A stretch of DNA of 64,000 nt, taken from the NCBI GenBank assembly GCA_002118135.1, contig BDIU01000264.1:124001-188000 (forward strand). Reading direction: 5' to 3'. Both the position numbers and the translations under genes were made by a program. This stretch comes from Trebouxia sp. TZW2008. Taxonomy: Eukaryota > Chlorophyta > Trebouxiophyceae > Trebouxiales > Trebouxiaceae. The notes under the pieces are model-generated. The model searched no databases. It was not told the DNA's origin and saw nothing but the letters and a program-made list of their open reading frames with translations. Shown here piece after piece: positions 1 through 10,989 of this stretch (the stretch's first letter is position 1; the number at the start of each line of letters is the position of its first letter).

Positions 1-1314
1 GCCTATCTCAACTTGGTGAGCAGAGACTTAAACAGAGGTCAGCGGCCAGTCCATGAAAATGTTGTACCTGTTCAAAACAGGTCATGATAACAGTTGTTGC
101 ATGCGCCCTGCCTGTGCTGTCACCTCAGGCTAGCACAGGCACCAGGTACAGCAGATGATCAGACAGCCATTCACGCTCTTACAATGTTTGTTGGTGGGCA
201 TGGTGCTGACTGGACACTCTTGTTTGATGTACATACGCGCATGCCAAGACTTGCTTGGTTTACACCCAGGGAAAGCTGGCATGTGGTTTTGTGACTTGGC
301 AGCAAAGCAGACCTTGAGCAAATTGGGCACCGCCCTCGAGAGGAACCCAGTCCTCCCAAGGAATGGCTTGCGCTGCCTGCTCTACAGTCTGTATGACCTC
401 ACCACCTTGACAGACAGAGGCTTCCTTTTGCATAACTCCACCAATGTGCCTACTTGTTGCCAGAACTAGCCTGCAGCAACACAGACTTGCATGTATCGGT
501 CTGTTGCTGCAACAACATGAGTGCAGCCCTCACTGTGTCTGCTTCTTGCCAACGCTAGCCTGCAGCAATTTAGACTGCACCTGTCAGTCTGCTGATATTG
601 CAGATGACATGCTTGAGTTGCACTTGCTTTGGCACACTGAGACTCCCTTGTGCACGACGACCCCATAGTGCAGGTGTCAGTCTGCTGGGCGACAGTGCCG
701 GTGTCTCACTTCAGTTGTACTTGCACTGCTGGGGTTGGAACTTACTGGTCCAGAAAATGGCAATGAAGATGGCCCCTGCAAAATGTGCTTGGCATTGTGC
801 TTTGAAGTGTGTAAATCTGTTGATGCCTGTCTGTCAGCAGTGCACAACCGTTGGACTGTGCAACACGCGGTTCTGATGTGATTGAGCTAAGAGCAGCACG
901 GCAAGCTGCTAGACCAAGCAGGATTTCTTTTGCAACTGCCAGTCCTGCAGCAGGCGCATGTGACAGAGGGACATGACTTACGCTCTGCTCATTGCAGCTA
1001 CATTAAGAGCATGAAGGCCATGACCGAATGCCAGTGAATGCATGGATTATAACAATCCATGGTCAGACTGCCACCCCAAGCTCTGCGCAAGACCTTTGAT
1101 CATCCTGAACCCAGCCGCCTGAAAAATTTTCCTGACTGGTAAGTTGCTGAAACGCAGTCAGTCAATGGCGGTCAGCTGCAGACTGTCAAGTTGTAGCAGC
1201 ATCCCAGAAGCCAGCCTGACTGCAGACAAGCGCCTGCTGCCCGCTGCCACAAGTGTACAGACTGCAGTTGACCACCGCTCTGGTTTGTTGTCAGAATGCG
1301 GTTGAGGGTCTTAC
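1..1314. other. Intron or downstream region of the helicase gene, no confident exon
   Basis: The last helicase exon I can define ends at 1315 in phase 2 with a good donor, so more coding sequence must lie to the left. One possible next exon starts near 1261 (minus strand, acceptor ctgcag) and reads about 25 residues before a stop, but it matches nothing I recognise. Around 440-600 a block of roughly 95 bp (ttgccag..ctagcctgcagcaa) occurs twice. Short open frames in both directions look like chance. Confidence 0.4.
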
Positions 1315-4300
1315 CTGTTGTCATCCATAAGGCAGAGGTAGAAGCTGGAGGGGTCAGCCTCAGGGTCAGTGGGGTCTACTGCATCTTCAGGGGGGTCCAA
1401 CCGCTTCACAGCAACTGCTGGTGACAGGCGTGCCATGTCTGTGTCTGAGCTTGACAGGTCCAGACCAACCACCCAGGGCAAGCCAAAGTAATCCTGCAAG
1501 TTTCCAGCAGCCCTCTTGTTGCTGAGAAGGAGCAGTATGGATGGTTGATGATGACAATGTTGATGATGGCAGCTGCTGCTACTGATGAGCTCAGTCAGCA
1601 ACAGCAGAGCAGGACTTATGCATGTGCAACAGCTGTAGCAATGCACCAGGATCATCAAGCCATTCATCATAGCATGAGCGATTACAGAAAACAGCAGAGC
1701 AGGATCTCAAGTGTCCATCATGACATCAGCTGATGCAATGCATCGTGAAGAAGGCACTGGTCACTGGTCAGAATTCCAACTGACGCAGCAAACAGCAGGG
1801 CAAAATTTGACTAGGACGTCAGTGGCAGCAATGTACAGCAACACATAAGAAATGATTGGTGCTAGTCCCAGTGGGTGCAGCAAACAGCGTAGCAGCAGAG
1901 CATGAGCGCACCAGCACGCCAGCTGCAGTCTTGGCTCTCTGGTCAACAAAGGCGGTGGTGAGAGCCCTGGTATCTCGCCTGTGCTGCTCCAGCATCTCCT
2001 GCAGCTTCTGATATTCCTGCCAGGCAGCTTCACCCACCCGCACAGACAAGAAAAAGCGAATGAAAAGAAAACTCAACAGACAATGTATTGGACAGCCAAG
2101 GCAGCCCATGTGACAGCCAGTACAAATGACAGCCAATGCAGCTCATCCTCATGATCATTGTCAGGACCTCTAATACTAGGACTAGCACCACTTCAACCCC
2201 ATGACAGGCCTATCAGCTGACAATGCCATGTTTGTTGACCTTTCTGAAGTCAATGGCAATGATCAAGGCAATAATCTGTCCAATGTGGCAGTGGGACATT
2301 GTGCTGGGTTGTTGACTTAAGCTCTCAGCATCTCCGTATCTGTCTCAAACTCTCATGATCACTACTGCACAGGCCAAATTCTAGGGTCAGGTATCGTTTA
2401 AGTCATGCCTCTGCCAGTACACAAAACAGCTTTACTCAATCAGAGGAAAAGGGCTTCGTCTTGTAAGCATTTTGCTAGCAACAGCAAAGGTGGCATACCA
2501 TGCCAAAGGGGGCACCACTGGCTTTCTCTAGATAGCTGGCTGCCTGCTTTTCAGCTTTGGCAATGTCAGCTAGCTTCCTCTCCCTTCCCTCACCAGCTGT
2601 AACAGTATGATCCACCAGTCAAAAAATGGCATGACTGCAATGGGAACGTGCATGGTTGATGCAACAGCCTGTTTTTGCACTCAAGCAGAGTTTGGACATG
2701 TCATTCCCTCGTTAGCTGCAACACCATGGTTTGTCAGCCCAAATGCGCAGTTGCATGAACAGAACGCACAAGTGCATACTTGAAACGCATGATTCCATCT
2801 TTGAAGTACACAATTGCATAGATGATGGAACAGCTTAGTTTTGCACCAAAGCAGCAAAGGGACATGTCGTGTGCTGCGAGTAAGGGCTGATGCCGACAAG
2901 GAGGGTCGCATGGAAGGTATGCAACCCACACTGGCAGCTTTGACTGGTCGGCAGTGCATAGTCCAAATGAGCGACATGACACACACAAAACTCACACAGG
3001 TATGAGTTGAAGCTGCGGTCAATGAAGGCCTTGGCCTCGTCAAGGCTGCGGCTGTAGAGCAGGTTGAGAACCATGCCATAGCCAGCAGCAAACTGAGATT
3101 GCAGGCGCTCAGGGCCCCTCTTGATAATGTTCCAGGCCACCTGCCCCTCCTCAAATTTGTTCTGCAGGACGACGCAGTTCCCTGCAGCATCAGATACCAT
3201 GACTCAACCTGATGTCACAGTCATTGAATGCTAGAATGACTGCTTGCATGGCTTTTCTGCAGAATGACACACTGCCCTGCAGCATCAGGCATCATGAGTC
3301 AGCCTGATGTCAGAGCCAACACACAGATTCATACATACATACCTGCAGTGTCCAAACCCCAGCGGCCAGCTCTGCCAGCCATTTGCAGCAGCTTGTTGTG
3401 GTAAAGAGCAGAGTGCAATGTATAAAGCCGCTGGGACAGGGTGAAGACGACAGTGGAGCAAAACAAGTGTCACAAAAACCCACTGCAGCAGACCTTGATC
3501 TGAGTTTGATGATTCCCGCAGCACACCACAGACAAGATATTGCAGGCGGCAACAGCAGCAGACCTGCGGTGTCAAAGTCCCTGCGGCCAGCTCTGCCAGC
3601 GATTTGCAGCAGCTCATTGTGGTACAGAGCAGAGTGCGACGTGTCCCGCCGCCGGGACAGGGTGGAGATAACAGTGGAGCAAAACAAATGTTGCAGAAAC
3701 CCACCGCAGCAGATCTGGACCTGAGACTGATAAGTACNNATAAGTACCGCAGCAGACTACAGACAGGACATTGCAGGCGGCAACAGCAGCAGACCTGCAG
3801 TGTCAAAGCCTCTACGGCCAGCTCTGCCAGCCATCTGCAACAGCTCATTGTGGTACAGAGCAGAGTGCGACGTGTCCCGCCGCCGGGACAGGGTGGAGAT
3901 GACAGTGGTGCGAGCCGGCATGTTGATCCCTGCTGCCAGGGTCTCCGTTGCAAACACCACCTTCAGCCATAACAGTACAGGTGACAACCAGTTGGTAATC
4001 AAGGTAATCACAGTAGTTAGCAGTGACCATGGTATTGAGAGCAAGGACACAAATTGAATAACATCAACAGCGATAGCGATAACAATAGCAATACTGTTAA
4101 AGATGACCATGACGGTATCGATAAGAACAACATACTGGAAACGAGCTTGGGCAGTGTTCTGCCCACCTTGAGTAAACCCTGCTGGAAGCACTTCTCAACT
4201 AGTGCCTTCCAGGCGGGTAGACAGCCAGCATGGTGAGAGGCCAGGCCTGCTAACAGAGGGGCCACCAGGCTCTCCTTGATGGCCTCTGGCTGCTCTGCCC

Positions 4301-7300
4301 TGCCAAATGAAAGCAACAATCAAGTTGAGGCAAACCCAGATCCCCCAGGGCCTTCCAGGTTGGTAAACAGCAAGCATGATGCGAGGCTAGATTTGCCAGC
4401 AAGGGGGCCACCAGGCTACCCTTGATGGCCTCTGGCTGTTCTGCCCTGCAAAATGAAAGCAACAATAAGGTTGAGGCAAAACCAGATTCCCCAGGGCGTT
4501 TCAGGTCGGTAAACAGCAAGCATGATGGGAGGTTAGATTTGCCAGCAAGGGACCCACCAGGCTCTCCTTGATGGCCTCTGGCTGCTGTGCCCTGCAACAT
4601 GCAAACAGTATACCATTTGTTCATCATCCCAACCATAAATAAATGGCATTTGCGCCAGCAGATCAAACCCAAATCGAGGCAATAAAGTAAATGATGCTAG
4701 ATGACAGCTTGAGCGTGACTTTGCATGGTGGGAGGCTAGGTCTGTCAGCAAGGGCGTCACCAGCCTCTTCTCAACGGCCTATGACTGCTCTGCCCTGCAA
4801 CAGGAACTTGCCCCAAACATTCGCAAGCTGGGCAATCTTGTAGCATGCAGACACAGCAAACATTGGGAAACATCTGAGTGGCGCAACCATAGCAAGTATG
4901 GCAGCTCAATCCTCTGCAGTTGTCAGCTGGTTCCCTGATGAATGCACCTGCCAGGCTGACAGAAGACAGACAGGGCAAGCACTCTCCACCCAGCTAACCA
5001 GTCTTGAACCACAAAGACAAAGCCCATGTTGAGGAGTTGCTGAGTGCTGCGACCATAGCAAATAAGCAGCTTGCTCATCAGTCCTTGTCAGCTGAGTCTC
5101 TGATGAATACACCTGCTAGTCAGTCTGACAGAACACAGACAAAGCAGGCACTAAAGCCACTCAGCTGGACAGTCTGGAACTAGAAGGACAAAGCAGGCAT
5201 TGAGAAGCACCTCAGGGCCGAAACCATAGCATGGATGGCATTTTGCTCCTCATTACTCGTCAGGTGGGCTCCTGACGAGTGCACCTGCTGAGCCGCCTTA
5301 TCACAGTTTGCGCGGCTGAAGATGAACCAGATGGCTGGCAGGTAGTCCTTCTCCTTTAGCAGCTGGACCGTGTCAAAGAGGTGCGGAACACGCTTCCACA
5401 TGGGCTCCTGTTGATAGCTAGGTGGCGGCTCTTCACCTTTCTTGTACCTGCATGTGTTCAGAATTGAGAAGACATTCTGTAGCATGACTTTTGCGGCATG
5501 CTGTTATTGCTATAGTATTGGGATCTGCATTCACCATTTGCCACCAGGAGGTGGACTGGCGCGTAGCGCGCTTCCACATGGGCTCCTGTTGGTGTTGGCA
5601 GCTATGTGGGCGCTCCTTGCCTTGCTTGATCCTGCATCAGATAAGGACTATGAAGAGTCGCTGGAACATGGCCTTTCATGAAGCTGCACGGGATCAGGGC
5701 TGTGAAGAGGTTCTGCAACACGACTTTCGCAGCACCCTTGTCTTGCTGTAGCATTGCCGTCTTCAGGATTCCACAAAGCTAGCCATGCAGCTGCACATGG
5801 TGAGTTTGCAGTCAACACGACACGATGCTCAGGCAGTGAGCATTGCCTGCCAAACTTAGCTGCCAGCATTGTGAAAGAGTACTGTGAATGAGCATTGATA
5901 ATGCGCAAAACAATCAAACATTTGCATTTCGTACCGCAAGACACAGGAAGAAATAGCATGCACGTACAACAGCAGCATCACACGTGCATGCTAAGCTTGA
6001 CGCTAGCAAAGCAAGCTTGCAGCTTTCTCAGCAGAGTCAGTGAGCAGGCCTTGCCTGCGTTTCCGCCTCTGGTAGCGATCTGACAAAAACCACTCTGATT
6101 CCTGTTGCTTGTCATTGTCGCCCAGCATCTCCTTGCTCATGTTTGTGCCCTTGTGATTCAACAATGGGGGCATCTGTGTGTCGCCCTTCAATGTGTGACA
6201 GTAATGCCAGGTCAGCGGTACCGGCCTGAACCTTGTCATGACTGTTTCACACTCCCCATGCACCTGAACACACGAGACAGCTTTACCAGCTTGATGCCAG
6301 AAGGTTTCTGTGTCTTCATGTTTGCAGGCAACCAGCTGTGCCCTCGTGATTCAATAAATGGACCGCCTGTGTGTCGTCTTGCAATGTGTGACAGTAATGC
6401 CAGGTCAGCGGTACTGGCCTGAACCTTGTCATGACTGTCTCACACTTGCCATGCACCTGAGCACGCAAGGCGACTTTACCAGCTTGACACTAGCAGTCTG
6501 GAGTAGTTTAATCGCTGCACAGAAAGATTTGTGAGTTGGCAACTTCAAAGCACAAGGCTGGGAGTGATTCGCATCACACTCTTGGTTTGGCACTGATCTT
6601 CATGGCATGACAGCTTGATTTGGGGCGAAAAGGTGTCGTGGCATGAAACATGTATGATTGCATTGGGCAAAACTTCCTTGCAACAGAACCGCCAGTCTGC
6701 ATGGTTGCGTCTGGAGAGCTTGTCTATAAAGCATGCTTTCTTAACGTAAGAGGACTGCAGCCAATGTGCTTTGTCAAGAAACAGATGTGTTTTTTTCCGA
6801 GAATGCACCAATTGCAGGACAGGGCGGGCTGCTGCTATGTTGTACCTTGGTTATCCAGGATCCTAGATCATCAGGATTGGCCACTGTGGCGGACATGGCC
6901 AGCATCTGAATGTGGCTCGGACAGTTGATGATAATTTCCTCCCAAACTGTGCCTCTGCTCTCATTGCCTAAGTAGTGTACCTGCATGCCCACGTCAGAAT
7001 GTGAAACTGACAGGATTATCCTGAGGAGTTGACTCCTGTTGAGCCAAATTTTCAAATGTGAGGTGGACAGTTGATCATTTCTCTCCCACCCAGACAGCGC
7101 CTCTGCTCTCATTGCCCAGGTAATGCACCTGCATGCACAAAGCAGCTTGAGGCATTGTGTTCAGGAATCAATCAATCAATGAATTACATTAATAGACCGG
7201 GTCCAAGAGCTGAAGCCTGATAGGCTCATCGGACTTCCTGTGACCAACCACAGGTTGACAGTAGTTCTTCCTTTTTTGTCAAGACCAATCTCATACACAT

Positions 7301-10137
7301 ACAACTCTTGATAACTAACATGACCTAGCAGATGATGTTGCATGGGAAAATCATACTGACCAAATATCATACTGAATCACAATGCATGTTGGAAAACAAC
7401 TAAGTGTCAAATGACATCATCCAAATCCAGGACTCGACACTTGCAGATCAACTGTAATGCATAAGGCAGGTCGCCAAGTTGCTCAATCTGTCCTGTAATC
7501 TGACGAAAGTCAAAATGAGACAATGCTGATGCTCGCCTGTTGTGTCAGTTGCGATTGGTTGACAATATTGACATCTGGCATGCAGATCATGCTTTCTTGT
7601 GACACGGTCAACTCTCGAACAAGGTAGTCATGGCACATAAAATCTTGCGCTGTGCACAGCTCTGACAGATCTGCTGTCACACTTGGTTTGGGAGCTGCTG
7701 ATCTCCTGTTGTCTATGAGCCAACTTGCCCTAAAAGCAGCAAGAGCAAGACGTATTCCTGCGGATTGTTGCTTTGAAAGCAGCAATCCCGGACTGCCTCT
7801 CTAAACAGAGGCTCCCGTCATGACGCCTAGCGGCGTAGACTTTTCTTTTTTCTTTTCAAGACAGATTTGCTGGAGAGAGTCCTTGTGTACCAGATGCACA
7901 CAATACAATACAAGCTTGCACGCCTCATCCAGTACAACCAGGCCAACAAAAGCCAGGCTGTCCATATAAGTCCTGCTCTCGTCAACCACATCTTCAGGAA
8001 GGACAGCCTTTGCACCCCACACATGCCGTGCCATGCAGATGCAGTGGTGCGCACAAATGCAAATCATACATACCTCATGAAGCAGAAATTATCAGCCAGG
8101 GTGTGTCTGCCAGTACTGCTCTCGTCAGCAGGTTCTTCATCAGTACATCATGTTATGCAGGATCTCAGTGGTCATGACCAGGATGGATGAATCTGCCTGG
8201 ATGGATGCATCTCCATGCACAAATGCACATTATTTATACCTCATCCAGAACAACAAGCCCCACATCAGCCAGGCTGTCTCTGCCAGTGCTGCTCTCATCA
8301 GCTGCCTTTTCCTCAGTGCGGTACATGATGTTGCGCAGGATCTCAGTTGTCATGACCATGATGGGTGAATCTGCCTGGATGGACGCGTCGCCAGTGGACA
8401 GCCCAACACGCTCTGTGCCAAAGCGCTCCCGTAGCTCAAACAGCTTCTGGTTGCTGAGAGCTTTCAGAGGAGTGGTGTAGATGATACGCTGACCCCTGCA
8501 TGGCTTCAGCGCATGGCAACCAGTGTTCTAGCGTTTGCTCCTGTTTACCACGCCAACATGATGTGAATGGTTCCTGAGGTTTGCAATATAAACAAGCTAC
8601 ACAATGTCACAATCAAGATGCAAAAGCTGTGAGGCCATCTAGTCTGTGCACTGTAATATGTTCCCATCACCGCATTTCTAGCATGCATTGGAATGCACTG
8701 CAGTCAGGCAAGTTGCATTGCCAGGGTGCAGAAGGCAGCGATGCACAGTAAAGTGTTGTGGGGTATGCTGGCTGAGCAATATCAGTCCACAGATATCGTG
8801 CTGCATGACTGATTGAGTAGCTTTTCACACATAGCCTAGATCTGAATAGATGTAGCCTAGATTTGCTTCTGTACCTACCTAGTTGGGCCTGCTGAGCCTG
8901 CCTAGTCTATGTTTATAATCAATGAATGAAATGCATGAATAAGCCTAGATCTGACATGCTTTTAGATGTAAGCAGACTGGCAAGACCATGCCAGCTGTGC
9001 ACAGCAGGAATGCAGCATTTAAAATTGCATTGGCACTGTCAATATGTCAATAGATTGCGGCGCACCTGGCGAGCACAGCAACAGCAGCAGCTTCAGCTAT
9101 GGCTGTCTTGCCGGCACCTGTGGGCGCACAGACTAGCACTGACTTGCCTGCCAGGAAGCGGCTCACAGCCTGCCGCTGGAAGTCATCCAGAGGGAACTGG
9201 AAAGTGTCTTCTATCTCATCTAACCTGAGGTTGCTGTTGGCTGATAGGATCAGGGCCTCTATCTGGAGAGGCACACAAACAGTCAAACGTGGAATACTGC
9301 ATGGAATGCACTGACACAGTGACAAAGCACTTGGACAGCAACAAGAGCAGCCATGCTTGCTGTTGGCAGTGAGCACCAATTGCAATGCATGCACGCGGTG
9401 AAATCGACTGACTGTTTGCAATGTGCATGTTGACCATCAATTGAGCAGCATTCTTGCAAATGACAATAGTGTCACTTTCAGCAAATTTTGCACCAAACAG
9501 AAAGCCACAGCACAAGTAACCTTACTGTGTGAACCTATTATGCGCCTCTTTGCACATGTTGGGTTTCTTGCTATGACGAAATATGCTACATTTGACCACA
9601 AGACTTCAACACACAGGAGAGCACCTGCTGGTGTGCTTCTGCCTTGCTCTTGACAACATATGTGCTGGCAGATGCTGGCTCTTGCCGATATCCTGTAACG
9701 GCTTCATCAAGCTGACCAGCTGACATGCTGCTGGCATCAAGCTCAAGATCATCTTCATCTGAGCCTGACTCATCTGTTTGATCCAGAGTAGCATCTGAGT
9801 GCTGCTCACTGTGTGCATGTTTGAAGGCCTCAGAGCTGCCTCGTCTATCTGAAACAGCTGAACAGACCAAGCTGGCTTGTGTGCTTTGAGCAGGTCCATG
9901 GGACGCTTGATGATATCTTGCTTTGCAAGCCCAAGGGCCTACTGAGCTGCAGGCACAATCTTCACCACAAATGCTGCTGTGCAGTTTTCTGCTGATTCTG
10001 AGCTGCTGTGCTGATATGCGCTGTGATGTTGAAATAAGCTTCAAAGGCCTCCTGTGTATGTGGGAGCAGCATCGAGGACACCAGAGGCTTGCTGAGTGCA
10101 GATTGACGAGATGCATGGCTCTGCATCCCAACGCCAT
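1315..10137 (-). CDS. ISE2: ISE2-like DExH-box RNA helicase, plastid-targeted (3' part not seen)
   Basis: SKI2/MTR4-superfamily RNA helicase; its plant ISE2 relatives act in chloroplast RNA processing and its closest bacterial relatives are cyanobacterial. Exons on the minus strand: 10137-9625, 9262-9066, 8495-8240, 6980-6846, 6263-6055, 5447-5211, 4299-4167, 3960-3795, 3181-2996, 2027-about 1912, 1493-1315. All junctions agree in codon phase. Motifs in order: APTGAGKT (I), TPLKALSNQK (Ia), TGD, MTTEILRNI, DE|VH (II, split by an intron), SATVAN (III), FRPVPLTWH, IWFIFSRANCD, ASHHAGC, VFATETLAAGINMPAR (V), MAGRAGRRGFD (VI). After that comes the ISE2/MTR4-type stretch AGYGMVLNL. The first exon is basic and Ser/Ala-rich, then acidic, as expected for a transit peptide, so ATG 10137 is chosen. 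The intron after 6055 appears to be GC-AG. Introns carry many degraded exon copies. MTR4 or SKI2 are less likely because of the leader and the motif spelling. Confidence 0.88.
3340..3790 (-). repeat. Two degraded copies of the helicase motif VI exon edge
   Basis: The real exon (3960-3795) ends in NELLQMAGRAGRRGFDTAG plus donor. Two copies of its 3' half and donor follow at about 3690-3556 and 3450-3345, reading IAGRAGRRDFD and MAGRAGRWGLD. Both lack the upstream motif V half and a convincing acceptor, so they are probably not used. The spacing is about 210-240 bp. Confidence 0.85.
3738..3739. other. Two-base assembly gap (NN)
   Basis: Two Ns sit between two identical words ataagtac, inside the exon-copy cluster. 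This looks like two contig ends that overlap by about 8 bases but were not merged, so the copy number of the local repeat may be wrong. Confidence 0.9.
4360..4800 (-). repeat. Three degraded copies of the acceptor side of the HHAGC exon
   Basis: The genuine exon is 4299-4167. Copies of its intron end, acceptor and first third (EAIKESLVAPLL..) occur near 4445-4370, 4595-4500 and 4795-4725, upstream of the exon in the direction of transcription. They are frameshifted relative to one another. Confidence 0.8.
4870..5130 (-). repeat. Two degraded copies of the 3' edge of helicase exon 5447-5211
   Basis: The exon end reads VHSSGAHLTSNEEQNAIHAM. Similar text VHSSGNQLTTAED is found near 4950-4910, and a second, more worn copy lies near 5115-5040. 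Spacing is about 160 bp. Confidence 0.75.
6330..6490 (-). repeat. Degraded copy of the 5' part of the FRPVPLTWH exon
   Basis: Bases 6340-6480 repeat 6150-6290 almost base for base, including the acceptor and the start of exon 6263-6055 (ggtcagcggta, ccttgtcatgact). The copy lies about 200 bp upstream of the exon and carries gaps. Confidence 0.85.
7055..7130 (-). repeat. Degraded copy of the acceptor and start of the VHYLGNESRG exon
   Basis: The true exon starts at 6980. A second acceptor plus VHYLGNESRGA occurs at 7127-7060 and then runs into divergent sequence, so the reading frame does not continue into IIINCPS. Confidence 0.8.
7905..8190 (-). repeat. Two copies of the 3' edge of the exon carrying the first half of motif II
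   Basis: Exon 8495-8240 ends in DVGLVVLDE plus donor. Copies at about 8170-8065 and 8010-7915 repeat this end and donor region; the lower one still reads FVGLVVLDEA. They lie downstream of the exon within the intron. Confidence 0.8.
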
Positions 10138-10989
10138 ATAGCACTGAGTGTCTCTGACAACTTAGTAGGACTTGTTGCCCTGTATGCGGTTGCGAGCGTC
10201 AAGCTGACCGAGCTTGCACCGTACGTGAGCTTCTCTGTATTTTTGACATTCCGGAACAATCAATGCGCATTTAGTGACGTCTTTGCCTTCCTTCTGCACA
10301 GGCGTCTGCACAGCTTGTACGAGCGTACCGACAGTGAGGTCCAAGGGTGAACATGCACTGATCACTTTCGAGCCACACCTTCATGCAGTCACTCTGCCGC
10401 AAGCATCTCACCAGGTCCTCCAGGCTACCCTGACATGCTTTTGACATTGAAAGGCTTCTGATACGTGCTATGCCTGGCAATCTCAGGCCTGAGGCTCTGC
10501 TTGCGCCATTGCAGGCAACACGCTATTGCTGACCTAACCGCCCCTTAACCGGATGAACCGCACAGTCAAAACAGTGTGATGCTGCAAAGCAGTGGTTTAT
10601 TGCGCAAGTTGCTTGGTCACTGTACGTACCTAGCAAGGCCTTTGAGCCTGACTGGCATGCGCTTGGAATTGTTAGATACAGATAGACGGTCGTCTTGCAG
10701 CTGCGCTGGTGCATGACAAGTTGACGAGTTGCAAGCCTCGCCATTCAAATGATGCAGAATGCAGCTATGCTCACAGGCTGCCTTAGATTCAAGGTGCAAC
10801 ACCTGTTGCATTTGTTTGCTAAGAGCTGTGTAAGATACTTTGTGGCGTCAAATTCTTCAAAATGCGTTCATAGCTACAAGTGCATGTCAGCTACCTGCGT
10901 TAAAACCTGCAAGCACTTGGCTGCCTGCTTCAGGGTCTGACACTACGTACACTCCACTTTGGGCACACAAACCAACAGAGAAACTGGAA
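10138..10989. other. Spacer between helicase start and cyclin stop
   Basis: About 850 bases without a convincing gene. It should hold the helicase promoter and 5' UTR and the cyclin 3' UTR. Several short open frames on the minus strand (10271-10480, 10523-10811) show no motif. Confidence 0.5.

Noticed and set aside
155..876. Plus-strand frames of 60-104 codons at the window start
   Set aside because: No motif, no splice logic, and Cys/Leu-rich composition typical of frames through TGCA-rich intron DNA.
3383..4057. Plus frames of 85-125 codons over the motif VI copies
   Set aside because: They mirror the helicase exon copies on the other strand.
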